Below, in pieces: positions 17,188 through 26,586 of a DNA stretch of 57,279 nucleotides. Below the pieces are notes generated by a model. It did no database searches. It saw only the letters and a program-made list of their open reading frames with translations, and was not told the origin of the DNA. The DNA comes from Opitutus sp. GAS368. Lineage in GTDB: Bacteria; Verrucomicrobiota; Verrucomicrobiia; Opitutales; Opitutaceae. The DNA lies in NCBI GenBank assembly GCA_945903465.1, contig CAMDOF010000029.1:1-57279 (forward strand). The letters run 5' to 3'. Position 1 is the stretch's first letter. Each line of letters begins with the position of its first letter. A program made the translations under genes and the position numbers.

Positions 17188-18185
17188 TCGGGTCGATTCG
17201 TGTCCGAAGGTGGGTTCCCTCGCGCTAGTCGCATGACCTCCGAAATTTGAACCGGCTGTCCACCCCGCGCCTTGCTCAGCACATCGGCCTCCATGAAAGC
17301 CATGATCTCAACTGTCTCCTGTTCCGGCACCGGTGAAATTCCCGTTTGAAAGAAGGTCACGATGGCCTGCACGAGCGGCCGGTAGCCATCCCACCGACCC
17401 ACCGTCGTCGATTCGCCTTTTTCCCCCACCGCCTTGCTGGCATTCCGGCCGCCTTCGCGAAATATCCCGACGCGGCCATCGGCCCAACGTCCTTCCGTGA
17501 CGATCGCCCCCTTCGCGCTGCTCAGGCGTGTCACCGTCTCGATGCCCGCACCAAAGACGGTGAACAGCGACTCCACGCCGTGCACGCCATACCAGAACAA
17601 CTCCGGATTGGTCGGCTCCAAGTTCACCGCGCCATACATTTCCGCTCGCTGCACTTTGCCGATCTTCCCGTTGCGCACCGCCTCCATCTCCAGCCCAAAA
17701 CGTGCGCCCGACACACTCAATACCGCGGTCCGGTGTTGCTTCGCCAGGGCAAAAAGCTCAATCGCATCCCGGGTCGACAGCGTCATCGGCTTCTCGATAT
17801 AGAGGCGCTTCCCGGCCATGAGAACTTTTCGCGCCTGCGCCACGTGCCGCCGCGCATCGTTGTCTTCCATCAGCACGGCGTCGACGTGGGGCAGGAGTGC
17901 TTCAATCGTATCGTAGAATGTCACGCCGAAATCCTTCCGCAGTTTCTCCGCGTGCCCGTCGACCCGCGACCAGGAGCTCTCGATGTCGGGACTGCTGACT
18001 TTATAGGCCGCGATGACTTTGGCCCCGGGTACGTGATCCTTCGCCTTAGGATTGTTGATCAGTTCCGTGAAATTGATCGCGTGTCCCGTGTCCATTCCGA
18101 TCATGCCAAGGCGGAGTTCCGCCGCGCTGGTCAGGGCGGCAAAAGCCAGGGGAAAAATCAGGGCTATTACGTGTTTGTGCTGCAT
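17184..18185 (-). CDS. exported Gfo/Idh/MocA-family oxidoreductase
   Basis: About 333 aa from the ATG at 18185, where MQHKHVIALIFPLAFAALTS forms a Sec-type signal peptide without twin arginines. The mature protein starts with a Rossmann strand (LRLGMIGMDTGHAINF) in which the usual glycine-rich loop is altered. The family EKP motif is kept (LYIEKPMTLS, near residue 130), followed by the alpha/beta substrate domain. Members normally use tightly bound NAD(P) to oxidise or reduce sugars. An exported copy without a Tat motif would have to bind its cofactor outside the cytoplasm or be non-catalytic. It is coupled by a 4-bp overlap to the cytochrome protein downstream, which hints at an electron-transfer partnership. 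Family certain, activity uncertain. Confidence 0.85.
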   Translation of the reverse strand: MQHKHVIALIFPLAFAALTSAAELRLGMIGMDTGHAINFTELINNPKAKDHVPGAKVIAAYKVSSPDIESSWSRVDGHAEKLRKDFGVTFYDTIEALLPHVDAVLMEDNDARRHVAQARKVLMAGKRLYIEKPMTLSTRDAIELFALAKQHRTAVLSVSGARFGLEMEAVRNGKIGKVQRAEMYGAVNLEPTNPELFWYGVHGVESLFTVFGAGIETVTRLSSAKGAIVTEGRWADGRVGIFREGGRNASKAVGEKGESTTVGRWDGYRPLVQAIVTFFQTGISPVPEQETVEIMAFMEADVLSKARGGQPVQISEVMRLARGNPPSDTNRPE

Positions 18186-18247
18186 AATCGGTGGTGGTCT
18201 TTGTTCGTGGGGCGCCCCTGCGCGGTTGTGGTGTTGAATCGACACTG

Positions 18248-20899
18248 CTATTTCAGGCTCTTGATGAACAGGATCAGCGACTCGATTTGCGACTCAGTTA
18301 ACACTCCGGCGTAACTTGGCATCGCATATTCGCTCTTTTGGTAGCCGACGGTAAGCTTCGCCGCCGGGTCGAGCATCGATTCCCGAAGATAGGCTTCGTC
18401 CGCCAGCACCGTCCGGGATTTCGCCAGCGGGCGTGACGTTCCGAAAAGTCCCTTCCACGTCGGGCCGATGGACGCGTGCGAGGTGCCATCGATCGAATGG
18501 CAGGCCGCGCAACCGAAAAGTTGATACAAGCGTCGGCCTTCCGCCACGTTCACCGGGTCGCTGACCTGCGCGACCGCCGTCCGTGGCGTCAAATCCACCG
18601 TCAGGTCGTGGAAGCCCTCCGCCGTTGGATTGAACTTCGCCAGCTCGTACGGCGTGAGATAGGCATTCTCCTCCACGTTCATTCCGTCCGCGGACGCGAG
18701 CGACCAACCGACGCGCAACTGCATCACCGGCTTCAAATCGGGCACGCCGACGAAGACGCTGCGCCGATCCTTCGAAAGGTAGGCGCTGCTGGCGGCCAGC
18801 CAGTCCATGCCCGGAGTGCCGTCGGCCTTGAGCTGCGGCGAACCGTATTTGTGCGTGCGCTGATAATGCCAGCTGGCGAGCCGGAAGTTCTCCGGGTTCG
18901 TGGCCTTCGCGGGATCCAGCGCAACGTCGAAGCGCAAGAGCACCCCTTGGCCCATTGCCGCGACCTCGCGCGGCAGCGTGCTGGCCGCACCGGTGTACCG
19001 AATTCGCGCCAGTCCCGACCCTCGAGTGGCCGTCGTGCCCCAGCCCATAATCTGGAAACCGGCGACATACAGCTGGCCGTCCATCGGATTCACGGCGCCG
19101 TTCAAGGGCGGAAATTCAAAGTCCCGCGTGAGGCTCACCACCGCCGCCTGGGGTCTCGACCCGCGGTGTTTGAGCAACACCTGAAATAGCTCCGGCTTGT
19201 TGAACCCGATGTGAATGAGCGCGTCGTTGAGCGGTCCTAGGCGCGCGTCAAACAGCCATACCTGCGAAGCGGCCGAGGCATTCACCGCGTGCGGCAGCCA
19301 CGTGAGCGGTTCGGCAATGGGCGCGGGATATTCCTCGCGGGGCTGCAGCCCGCTCAGGAAGCCATAAAACTGGCCCTGGCCCACGAGGTGGAGCGGCGTC
19401 GTCGGGATGTACTGGCCCTGCTGATCGCTGGCGGTGACGAGCCCGCTTCGCGGATGCACCCCGATAAACGGCTGGCGAAATCCGTACCCGAGCACCGTCG
19501 CGCGGCGGCCATCAGCTGAAACGCGGAGCACGCTGCCATTGTGTTTGCCCAGCGTCGTCGCCTGCTGCCCCCCCTTGGCGATGACAAACTCGCCACCGGG
19601 CGCGAGGCGGATTCCGTTGGGAAACTCCCGCATGTCGGCGGTCTGGGCGAACGCATTGGAGAACAACTCGTGGACGTCCGCCTCACCGTCGCCATCCGTG
19701 TCCCGGAGCCGCCAGATGCCGTTGCGGTCAAAGACGAAGATTTGGTCGTCGCGGATGGCGAGACTCATCGGCTCGTGCAGTCCGGAGGCGAAGCGCCGCC
19801 ACCGCACGGTGCCGCCGGGAGAATGTAAACCGCGGATCCGCCAGACGTCGCCATCGATCGTCACGCCCGCTCCGGTGCCGTCGGTGAGAAACTGCACGTC
19901 CGCCAGCCGCACGTTCCGCCGCCATGGATTTTGGAGGGGAAGCGGAATGTCGTCCACGACGTAGGCCCCCGCGGTCGTCGACCGATGGATCGTCGTCGTC
20001 ACCTCGCCCGGCCAGCGCGCCCCGGCGATCTCCGATGGAATTATCCGCGGCAGTCGCTCCGGCGCATTCCCGCCCTCGGCTAGCGCAACGCAGAATCGCA
20101 CGGGCTGGGAGTGCGCCGCGATCTGTACGAACCAGATGGAGTCCTCGGACAACAGTCGCACGGCCGAAGCCCCGACCCCGCCCGCCGGCACGCCCAGGGC
20201 AACACTCCGGACCGCCGGGGAGCCGCGGCCCGATCGGCCCACCACCAGGAGCAGCGGTACTTCTGCAGGTTCGATCTGGAAGTGTCGTTCGATGACCGGC
20301 CGGCCCTCGTGTTGCGAGCGTATCATTTGCTCGAGTACCGTGGTGGCTCCCACGCGATACTCCAGCACCACGCCGCCGCGGACCAACCGCAGCGCTTGCA
20401 ATCGACCGATCGACTCCGGCAGGGGGCCGCGCCCGACCTCTTCCGGCGACGGCGCCGGCGTGCGCGGATCAGCGAAGGACGGTCGTTGCCCCACCTGCCA
20501 GCCGGGGTAAACGCCATTGGTAAACCACGCTTCTCCGATCGGTTCAGGCGCGGGTTTCTGCCCGCCCGGAGTGGATCGCGCAGGGCTGCGGTGGGAGCCC
20601 GGCGCGAGTGCGACGGCCGTCACGCCTTCACCCTGCCACATCGCCGCCATGCGCAGTAGATCGACGTCAAAGCACGCCCAACTGCCCGAGCCGAGGTTGA
20701 ACACCAGCCCGCGGGGTGTAAGACTGCCCGGCCGTCCTTGCCCCTCGTCCGGCCGGACCTCCAACACCGACGAGAAGAACGGAACTTCTGGCTCCACCCA
20801 GTCCGCCCACGCCGGGTCCGCCGCATTTGCGCCCGCGGCGAATGCCAGGCCAACCGCGCTCGCGAGCGGTCGAAAACCTGCTCCGATGCGGGTGGCCAT
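18248..20899 (-). CDS. exported propeller protein with C-terminal cytochrome c domain (DUF6797-like)
   Basis: About 883 aa from the ATG at 20899 (MATRIGAGFRPLASAVGLAF, signal peptide ending near GANAAD); an earlier in-frame start at 21004 only precedes this. N-terminal domain with GLVFNLGSGSWACFDVDLLRMAAMW, which I associate with DUF6797. A propeller follows with FVFDRNGIWRLRDTDGDGEADVHELF, FPNGIRLAPGGEFVIAKGG and NPMDGQLYVAGFQIMGWG. The C-terminal class-I-like cytochrome has CAACH near residue 795 and a distal Met in YAMPSYAGVLTESQIESLILFI. It is likely periplasmic and redox-active. It lies 62 bp upstream of the Gfo/Idh/MocA gene and 101 bp downstream of the receptor, so the four minus-strand genes look like one transcription unit starting at operator site a. 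Confidence 0.86.
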   Translation of the reverse strand: MATRIGAGFRPLASAVGLAFAAGANAADPAWADWVEPEVPFFSSVLEVRPDEGQGRPGSLTPRGLVFNLGSGSWACFDVDLLRMAAMWQGEGVTAVALAPGSHRSPARSTPGGQKPAPEPIGEAWFTNGVYPGWQVGQRPSFADPRTPAPSPEEVGRGPLPESIGRLQALRLVRGGVVLEYRVGATTVLEQMIRSQHEGRPVIERHFQIEPAEVPLLLVVGRSGRGSPAVRSVALGVPAGGVGASAVRLLSEDSIWFVQIAAHSQPVRFCVALAEGGNAPERLPRIIPSEIAGARWPGEVTTTIHRSTTAGAYVVDDIPLPLQNPWRRNVRLADVQFLTDGTGAGVTIDGDVWRIRGLHSPGGTVRWRRFASGLHEPMSLAIRDDQIFVFDRNGIWRLRDTDGDGEADVHELFSNAFAQTADMREFPNGIRLAPGGEFVIAKGGQQATTLGKHNGSVLRVSADGRRATVLGYGFRQPFIGVHPRSGLVTASDQQGQYIPTTPLHLVGQGQFYGFLSGLQPREEYPAPIAEPLTWLPHAVNASAASQVWLFDARLGPLNDALIHIGFNKPELFQVLLKHRGSRPQAAVVSLTRDFEFPPLNGAVNPMDGQLYVAGFQIMGWGTTATRGSGLARIRYTGAASTLPREVAAMGQGVLLRFDVALDPAKATNPENFRLASWHYQRTHKYGSPQLKADGTPGMDWLAASSAYLSKDRRSVFVGVPDLKPVMQLRVGWSLASADGMNVEENAYLTPYELAKFNPTAEGFHDLTVDLTPRTAVAQVSDPVNVAEGRRLYQLFGCAACHSIDGTSHASIGPTWKGLFGTSRPLAKSRTVLADEAYLRESMLDPAAKLTVGYQKSEYAMPSYAGVLTESQIESLILFIKSLK

Positions 20900-21000
20900 C
20901 CCAGCCGAGCACGTTCGGGTCCATTGGCCGGCGTGACCGCGTCCGCCGGCCCGCGGAGATCGCACCTCTCTCCGGTGCAAGAACACGCCGTAGCTGGCGA

Positions 21001-23703
21001 TCACAGGTCGATGCGCACCGAGAGCCGCAGATCACGCGGTTCACCCCACGCCCCCGAGCCCAAAGCCAGCGCCCGGTAGTAGCGCTTGCCGAGAATGTTG
21101 CTCACCACAAGTCCGAAGTCTGTCTTCCGCTTCCAAATCTGGGTGCGATAGCCGACGCTGAAATTGACCAGCGTGTAGCTCGGCGTCCAAAGCATCTCCG
21201 CCACTCCGTCGCGATTCAGATCGAAATTCCCAAGGTAAGTCGGCTTCCGGTATTGCGCGCCGCCGCCAACCGACACGCCTTTGAGCGGACCGCGATCGAA
21301 GCGGTAATTCGTGACGAGGTTGGAGCGCACCTTGGTGTAGCCGGTGACGGGCGTGCCTTCCGGCACCGTCAGGAGGAACGCGTCGGCCTCGGGCGTGCGC
21401 TGGTTCTTCGCCTTGGCCGCTTCGCGATATCCCTTCGTGAGTTCATAACGGTCCGACGTCTCCAATGTGTTGGAGGCGTAGTTCCAGGTCAGCCGCCAGT
21501 TCTTCGAGAGGTTGGCCGTGGTCTCGAACTCGTAACCGCCCGCCTTGGTCGCCTGTGTGTCGCTGCCGGCCTGGTTGATTTCGGGGAAAAGGGCGAACAG
21601 CTCTTCGCGCACCTGCAACGTCGGAGTGACCGACTGGCGCAGGACCTTGGTGGTGTAGCGGGTCCAGTTCGACTCGATCTTTCCGCCCAGGAAAATCCAG
21701 CGAAGCCCATACTCGTTGCCATCGCCGGTCGGCACTCCGCGGAGGGTGTTGTCGAGTTTCGTGCCGGCGCCGATGCCACTCGAGATGGCCACGCTTTGGG
21801 CGTAATTATAGTAAGCGCTGACAAACGGAAAAATACTCGCGACGGCGCCGTAGTTCAGGGAGTCGGCGGTGTTCTGCCGGAAGTTGGCAAAGTCGGTCGA
21901 CACCCGGACAAGGGTAGGATCGAAGAAGTACTGCTGGGTCGTGTAGTTGAAGAAATCGCGCGCGGTGTTCTGCTCGACCGCATCGCGCCGCCAACCCACG
22001 ACGGTGTGGATGCGCTCCTTCCAATAGGTGCCGGCGATCCCGCCACCGTAGCTGCGGATCCGAAAGATGCGGTTGCTGAGCCGGCCGCCGGTGCCATCGA
22101 CGGCGTTCCGGATGTATTTTGCGCCCGGCGCTGGCACCGCACCGGTCAGGTTGGCTCCGTCCCCGTCGCGCAGGTAAAGCCGGCGGTAAAGGTAATTTTG
22201 CACGAGGATCGTGTTGTTTGCGTTGTAGGCCACCTGAGTGCTGGCCGGATTGAACACCCCGCCCTTCCAGCGGGGGCCGGCCGGATCGACGACTTCAGTA
22301 AAAAGGTCGTTCGGCGAAGGATTGCTCGTGTCGTAACTGCCCCGCACCAGCACCCGCTGGGTCATGAATGGCAGCTTCACATCGTACACCGCCGCCGCCT
22401 TGATGCTGACCTTCGGCTCGTTCGACTTGATCTCCTGAAAATAGTACTCGGTGTAGAGTTGGTTGAAGTACGGATTGACGGCTCCACTGGGGAGGGTCGG
22501 GTTGAGGTCGCGGACGATCTGCGCGGAGGACGAACCTCCCCGGCCGCGCAATTGCCGGTGCGTGTCGCTGACACTCATCCGCAGGAGGGCGTTCAAGTTT
22601 TCACCGATCCGCTGGTCCGCGTTGAGCGAGATGGCCTTGACCTGGAAGTTGAAATAGGTGTCCGGTCCGGAATAATTGTCCGCGCGCCGCAGCACGCTTT
22701 CCCCGGTGAGGAACGGTATTACGAGGTTGGTGCCCGAGCCGCGCCGCAGGCCAACCGTGTCATAGACCTGGCCGAGCGCGGGCACGAAGGTCGAGCCACC
22801 GGTGGTGGCGGTGAGCAGCGTCGACGTCCCGGTGCGATCGGTCGTGCTGTAGGCGTCGGATTGGATGGCCCCAAGGGTCGTACTGCTGTTCCGCTGGTGC
22901 TCGGCATCGAATTTGACATTCGTCGTTTTGAATGGCCGGTAAGCGACGGAGAAGTAAACCGCCTTGAAATCACGGTCGGCGTGGTGCCGGTAGGAGTCCT
23001 GCTGGTGCAATCCGATCACGGAACGGATCGCGAACTTGTCGCTGAGTCGACGGTTGTAGTCGAACTCCACCCGCTGGAAATTGTACGAGCCAAAGTAGAG
23101 GGCGACTTTTCTAAAATCCTGAAACTGCGCCTGCTTTGTCACCTGGTTCATCATGCCCCCCGCGGCTCCCTCGCCGTAGAGAAAGGCGCTCGGCCCGCGC
23201 AGGATTTCAACGCGATCGAGATTGTACGAATCGACGGGAATCTGCCATTGCGCGCCATTGCGCAGCTGGATGTTGCCGACCACGCCCCGGAAGACGTGCG
23301 CGCCACCACCCGACATCGTGCCGCTCTGGCCCTCCGTCGCGGTGCCCACCTCGCCCGTGACGGCATACTTCGACAGTTCCGCCACGCTCACCACGTTCAG
23401 GTCGTCCATTAATTCGCGGTTCAGCACGGAGATCGAACCGGGCGTGTTGCGAATCGTCGTGAGACTGCTGAAACCGGACGTGGTCTGCGACGTGCGGTAA
23501 CCCTCGTCCTTGTCCTCCCTCACCTCAAAAACCGAGAGTAGCTTCGTGCCCGGCTCCTTCGCCGTGTCTCCCGGCTGGGGGACCTCCGCCGCGTGTACGT
23601 ATTCCAACGATACACCGAGGGCGAGGGACAGGACGGTGCCGGCAAACCGGGTGCCGGCGCGGTGCGGGACCGCGTGGGCGGTCTGGGGACGGGGTGATTT
23701 CAT
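21001..23703 (-). CDS. TonB-dependent receptor (no regulatory domain)
   Basis: About 900 aa from the ATG at 23703 (MKSPRPQTAHAV, signal peptide ending near YVHAAE); frames upstream are not supported. There is no carboxypeptidase-regulatory domain. The mature protein begins with LLSVFEVREDKDEGYRTSQTTSGF and goes straight into a plug (SISVLNRELMDDLNV, LDRVEILRGPSAFLYGEGAAGGMMNQVTK), then a barrel ending RYYRALALGSGAWGEPRDLRLSVRIDL. This resembles the siderophore-receptor-like subtype common in Opitutaceae sugar loci. Operator site a lies 71 bp upstream. The gene at 29540-29917 is a miniature of this type, retaining only its two ends. Confidence 0.92.
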   Translation of the reverse strand: MKSPRPQTAHAVPHRAGTRFAGTVLSLALGVSLEYVHAAEVPQPGDTAKEPGTKLLSVFEVREDKDEGYRTSQTTSGFSSLTTIRNTPGSISVLNRELMDDLNVVSVAELSKYAVTGEVGTATEGQSGTMSGGGAHVFRGVVGNIQLRNGAQWQIPVDSYNLDRVEILRGPSAFLYGEGAAGGMMNQVTKQAQFQDFRKVALYFGSYNFQRVEFDYNRRLSDKFAIRSVIGLHQQDSYRHHADRDFKAVYFSVAYRPFKTTNVKFDAEHQRNSSTTLGAIQSDAYSTTDRTGTSTLLTATTGGSTFVPALGQVYDTVGLRRGSGTNLVIPFLTGESVLRRADNYSGPDTYFNFQVKAISLNADQRIGENLNALLRMSVSDTHRQLRGRGGSSSAQIVRDLNPTLPSGAVNPYFNQLYTEYYFQEIKSNEPKVSIKAAAVYDVKLPFMTQRVLVRGSYDTSNPSPNDLFTEVVDPAGPRWKGGVFNPASTQVAYNANNTILVQNYLYRRLYLRDGDGANLTGAVPAPGAKYIRNAVDGTGGRLSNRIFRIRSYGGGIAGTYWKERIHTVVGWRRDAVEQNTARDFFNYTTQQYFFDPTLVRVSTDFANFRQNTADSLNYGAVASIFPFVSAYYNYAQSVAISSGIGAGTKLDNTLRGVPTGDGNEYGLRWIFLGGKIESNWTRYTTKVLRQSVTPTLQVREELFALFPEINQAGSDTQATKAGGYEFETTANLSKNWRLTWNYASNTLETSDRYELTKGYREAAKAKNQRTPEADAFLLTVPEGTPVTGYTKVRSNLVTNYRFDRGPLKGVSVGGGAQYRKPTYLGNFDLNRDGVAEMLWTPSYTLVNFSVGYRTQIWKRKTDFGLVVSNILGKRYYRALALGSGAWGEPRDLRLSVRIDL

Positions 23704-23773
23704 AGGAGTGGGGGCCGAGGGGTGCGACCGGGGGCAAATCTGGGCCCAGGCGCGGCCCCGTTCAACGATCATC

Positions 23774-23798
23774 CGCTTGTCTGACGAAAATACAGGTG
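23774..23798. promoter_or_regulatory. operator site a (25-bp dyad)
   Basis: Arms CGCTTGTCT and ATACAGGTG around GACGAAA. It lies between the divergent receptor (ATG 71 bp away) and propeller glycosidase-like gene (86 bp away), so it can control both directions. Confidence 0.8.
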
Positions 23799-23883
23799 AT
23801 CGGAACTTGAGCCCTCCGGCCGCCGCCACTCAGTTTGCGCCTTGGTTCGCCACGACCCGTCGCAAAGCTGAAAATCCCCACCG

Positions 23884-25515
23884 ATGAAAACCCATTGGCC
23901 CGCCGCCGCCTTTTGCCTGTCCGTCCTGCCCTGCTCCGCCGCCGAAACCCTGTACAACGGCATTGTGCTGCCGGCCACCTGGCCGCCGTCTCGCTCGATT
24001 GAAGAACTGCGCACGGGCGCAGTGATGCCAGTGCCGTATTTGCAATCGCCGCCGGCCGTGATTCCAATCGATGTCGGGCGGCAGCTTTTCGTGGATGATT
24101 TTCTCATCGAGGAAACGACCCTGCAACGCCGGTTTCACAAGACGCAGACATGGGAGGGCAATCCGGTGCTGCAGCCGGACAAGCGCTGGGAGAAAATTTA
24201 TCAGAACCCGAAGACGGCGATGGCGTTCTCGGACGGCGTGTGGTGGGACCCACGGGATCAACTTTTCAAAATGTGGTACCTGGCCGCCTCCTACGGCTGC
24301 ACCGCCTACGCGACCTCCAAGGACGGATTGCGCTGGGAAAAACCGACGCTCGATGTGCGCCCGCGGACCAACATCGTGATGCTTTCCACCCAGCGCGATT
24401 CGACGACCGTCTGGCTGGATCACGATGCGACCGATCCCGCCCAACGGTGGAAGTTTTTCCAGTTCAACCGCGACAGTTATATGGGCTCGGTGCACACCTC
24501 CGCCGATGGCATCCACTGGTCGGAACCGGTCTGGACCGGCTATACAGCCGATCGCACAACTTTTTTCCACAATCCCTTCCGCAAAAAGTGGGTTTTCAGC
24601 CTCCGCGACGAGGCCTTCAAGGGCCCGTGGGACTACAAGAACAAACCGTTCAAGCCCATCGGCCGCAGCCGTCGCTACGTCGAAGCGGATGACTTCATCA
24701 CGGGCGCGAAGTGGCAGGATTTCGCCGGAGGCCGCGAGTGGCGTCCCGGAGAACCCGTGCATTGGTTCGCCAGCGACCGGCTCGACTCGGTGGGCGTCCC
24801 GCAGGGCGAAATGAAGGCGGAACTGTATAATCTCGATGCCACGCCCTACGAGAGCCTCATGCTCGGCCTCTTCTGCATCTTGCACGACAACTCGCGCGCC
24901 GACCGGCCAAAAATCAACGACATCATGTTCGGTTTCAGCCGCGATGGTTTCCACTGGGACCGCCCGTTTCGGGAGCCGGTCATACCCGTGGCCGAGGACG
25001 CGAAGGCGTGGAATGCGGCCAACGTCCAGTCGGTCGGAGGCGGCTGCTGCATCGTCGGCGACAAGCTCTACTTTTACCACAGTGGTCGCAGTGCGGGCCT
25101 CGAACAGACCGGGGTGGCTTTCCTCCGGCGCGATGGCTTTGCCTCGATGGACGGGACGGGAACGTTGACGACGCGTCCCCTGCGCTTCAGCGGAAAGCAT
25201 TTGTTCGTCAACGCGGATGCGCCCCAGGGTGAACTGCGGGCGGAACTCCTCGGCCAGGACGGAAAAGTCATCGCGCCCTTCACGGCTGCGAATTGCGAAC
25301 CGCTGACCGGAGACCGCACCAAGGCGCCCTTGAAATGGAAAGGCGCGGCCGATTTGTCCGCCCTCGCTGGGAAATCCGTCCGACTCCGCTTCCAGCTGCG
25401 AAACGGGAGCCTCTACGCCTTCTGGATCAGCCCGGATTCCAGCGGCGCAAGTCACGGCTATGTGGCCGCGGGTGGTCCGGGCTTCACCGGGGCCCGCGAT
25501 ACCACCGGGAAATAG
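23884..25515 (+). CDS. secreted five-bladed beta-propeller protein, GH32/GH43-clan-like (paralogue 1)
   Basis: 543 aa with a short signal peptide (to about residue 20). The conserved N-terminal segment YNGIVLPATWPP and SPPAVIPIDVGRQLFVDDFLIE is followed by a propeller with the recurring S-x-DG-x-x-W blade signature: TSKDGLRWEKP, TSADGIHWSEP, FSRDGFHWDRP, LRRDGFASM. The C-terminal beta-sandwich (KHLFVNADAPQGELRAELL to LRFQLRNGSLYAFWIS) is like those ending GH32-type enzymes. I cannot place it in a numbered glycoside hydrolase family or name catalytic acids with certainty. Paralogues are at 40391-42175 (frameshifted) and 49368-50939. First gene of the plus-strand unit behind operator a, followed by the dioxygenase-like gene 77 bp on. 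Confidence 0.8.
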   Translation: MKTHWPAAAFCLSVLPCSAAETLYNGIVLPATWPPSRSIEELRTGAVMPVPYLQSPPAVIPIDVGRQLFVDDFLIEETTLQRRFHKTQTWEGNPVLQPDKRWEKIYQNPKTAMAFSDGVWWDPRDQLFKMWYLAASYGCTAYATSKDGLRWEKPTLDVRPRTNIVMLSTQRDSTTVWLDHDATDPAQRWKFFQFNRDSYMGSVHTSADGIHWSEPVWTGYTADRTTFFHNPFRKKWVFSLRDEAFKGPWDYKNKPFKPIGRSRRYVEADDFITGAKWQDFAGGREWRPGEPVHWFASDRLDSVGVPQGEMKAELYNLDATPYESLMLGLFCILHDNSRADRPKINDIMFGFSRDGFHWDRPFREPVIPVAEDAKAWNAANVQSVGGGCCIVGDKLYFYHSGRSAGLEQTGVAFLRRDGFASMDGTGTLTTRPLRFSGKHLFVNADAPQGELRAELLGQDGKVIAPFTAANCEPLTGDRTKAPLKWKGAADLSALAGKSVRLRFQLRNGSLYAFWISPDSSGASHGYVAAGGPGFTGARDTTGK

Positions 25516-25592
25516 ACCGCCATGGTTCGGCCAGAAAATTCCACGAGAGGGGCAATCCTCAAAAATCAACAACCCTAGGAGATACAGCCCAG

Positions 25593-26351
25593 ATGGACCT
25601 CGAACTCACGCCGGCCCAAAAAAAACAATATGCGGAGGAGGGATATCTTTCGCTCCCCCGCCTGCTGGATCGCGAAGAGGTGGCGAAGCTGCGATCGGCC
25701 ATCGCGGATCTGGGCCAGGCGGGATTCAATCTGAAAGCCCGTCAGGTGGGCGCTCTCACCCAGAAGGATCCGCGCTTCCTGCAGCTCGTCTTCAACCCCA
25801 AGGTCTCCGACCTCATCGGGCAACTGGTCGAGTGGGACCGCATCTTTCTCCACAGCTCCAAGGTGAACTTCAACTGTGCGAACGATGGCGTGCCGAAAAC
25901 CTGGCACCAGGACAATGTGTATTGGCCGGAAGTGCCACCCAACCAGATTACGATGTGGATCGCGATCGACGACGCCGACGCGAGCAACGGTTGCATGTGG
26001 GTGCTGCCGCGCAGTCACACCCAGGGAGTCGTCCCACACTCGCAGGGCGCAACCGGCTGGGAAATCACGGAAGAAAACGTGCCGAAAATATTTCCCGGCC
26101 TGACTCCCCTCCAATGCCCGGTCGAGCCCGGCGGCGCGCTGGTCTTCCACGGCAACGTGCTGCACAAGTCCGAGGCCAACCGTTCGCCCCGCAACCGCTG
26201 GGCGCTGGTGCTCGACTTTGACGATCGCAAGAACGAGATCGTCCGCATCAACAAACAGACGAACATGATGACCCAGTTCGATTCGATGGAGATTTGGCGG
26301 CGCTCGCGGGTGCCGGAGCCGGCCGGTGGTCAACCGACAGATCGGCGTTAA
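25593..26351 (+). CDS. phytanoyl-CoA dioxygenase (PhyH) family protein
   Basis: 252 aa. An AGGAG about 11 nt upstream supports the ATG at 25593, one of the few good ribosome sites in the window. The Fe(II)/2-oxoglutarate facial triad is visible: H105 and D107 in WHQDNVYW and H191 in LHKSEANRS, followed by the 2-oxoglutarate-binding Arg in NRWALV (about 202). No signal peptide, so it is cytoplasmic, unlike its neighbours. In Verrucomicrobia and Planctomycetes such genes often sit in sugar or sulfatase clusters; the substrate is unknown. A hydroxylation or oxidative demethylation of a modified sugar is possible but speculative. It lies between the propeller gene and a sulfatase on the same strand. 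Confidence 0.88.
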   Translation: MDLELTPAQKKQYAEEGYLSLPRLLDREEVAKLRSAIADLGQAGFNLKARQVGALTQKDPRFLQLVFNPKVSDLIGQLVEWDRIFLHSSKVNFNCANDGVPKTWHQDNVYWPEVPPNQITMWIAIDDADASNGCMWVLPRSHTQGVVPHSQGATGWEITEENVPKIFPGLTPLQCPVEPGGALVFHGNVLHKSEANRSPRNRWALVLDFDDRKNEIVRINKQTNMMTQFDSMEIWRRSRVPEPAGGQPTDRR

Positions 26352-26430
26352 CCGGGGAAGTGTCGGCCCATTCGAGAGCGTGCTAATATCCGTTCGAAAC
26401 GCGCATGTTTGCGATGATTTCGGAATGCAC

Positions 26431-26492
26431 CAATCGTTCTCTTTCTCGTTCTCTCAATCCGACGAGAACGAGGAACGATTACGAGAACGATG
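26431..26492. repeat. interrupted inverted repeat between PhyH and sulfatase genes
   Basis: Perfect 9-bp arms CTCGTTCTC (26445-26453) and GAGAACGAG (26464-26472) sit inside a longer imperfect dyad in which ATCGTTCTC (from 26433) matches GAGAACGAT (to 26491). The CGTTCTC unit therefore occurs four times, twice on each strand. It may be a terminator, an attenuator or a binding site ahead of the sulfatase. It is unrelated to the 25-bp operator. Confidence 0.6.
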
Positions 26493-26586
26493 GAAACGTC
26501 GTTATCCTTTGGGTGGCGGCCCCGAGCCGCATAGTGAAAATGCGGGCTCAGGCTCCCTCATGCCATCGGAGGGGCCGCCAAGACCC

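Noticed and set aside
20827..23412. Very long open frame (about 860 codons) on the plus strand
   Set aside because: It runs antisense to a clear TonB receptor, has no recognisable domain, and is a by-product of high G+C at third positions.
23830..25572. 580-codon minus-strand frame opposite the first propeller gene
   Set aside because: Mirror of codon structure in the real gene; no start context or motif.
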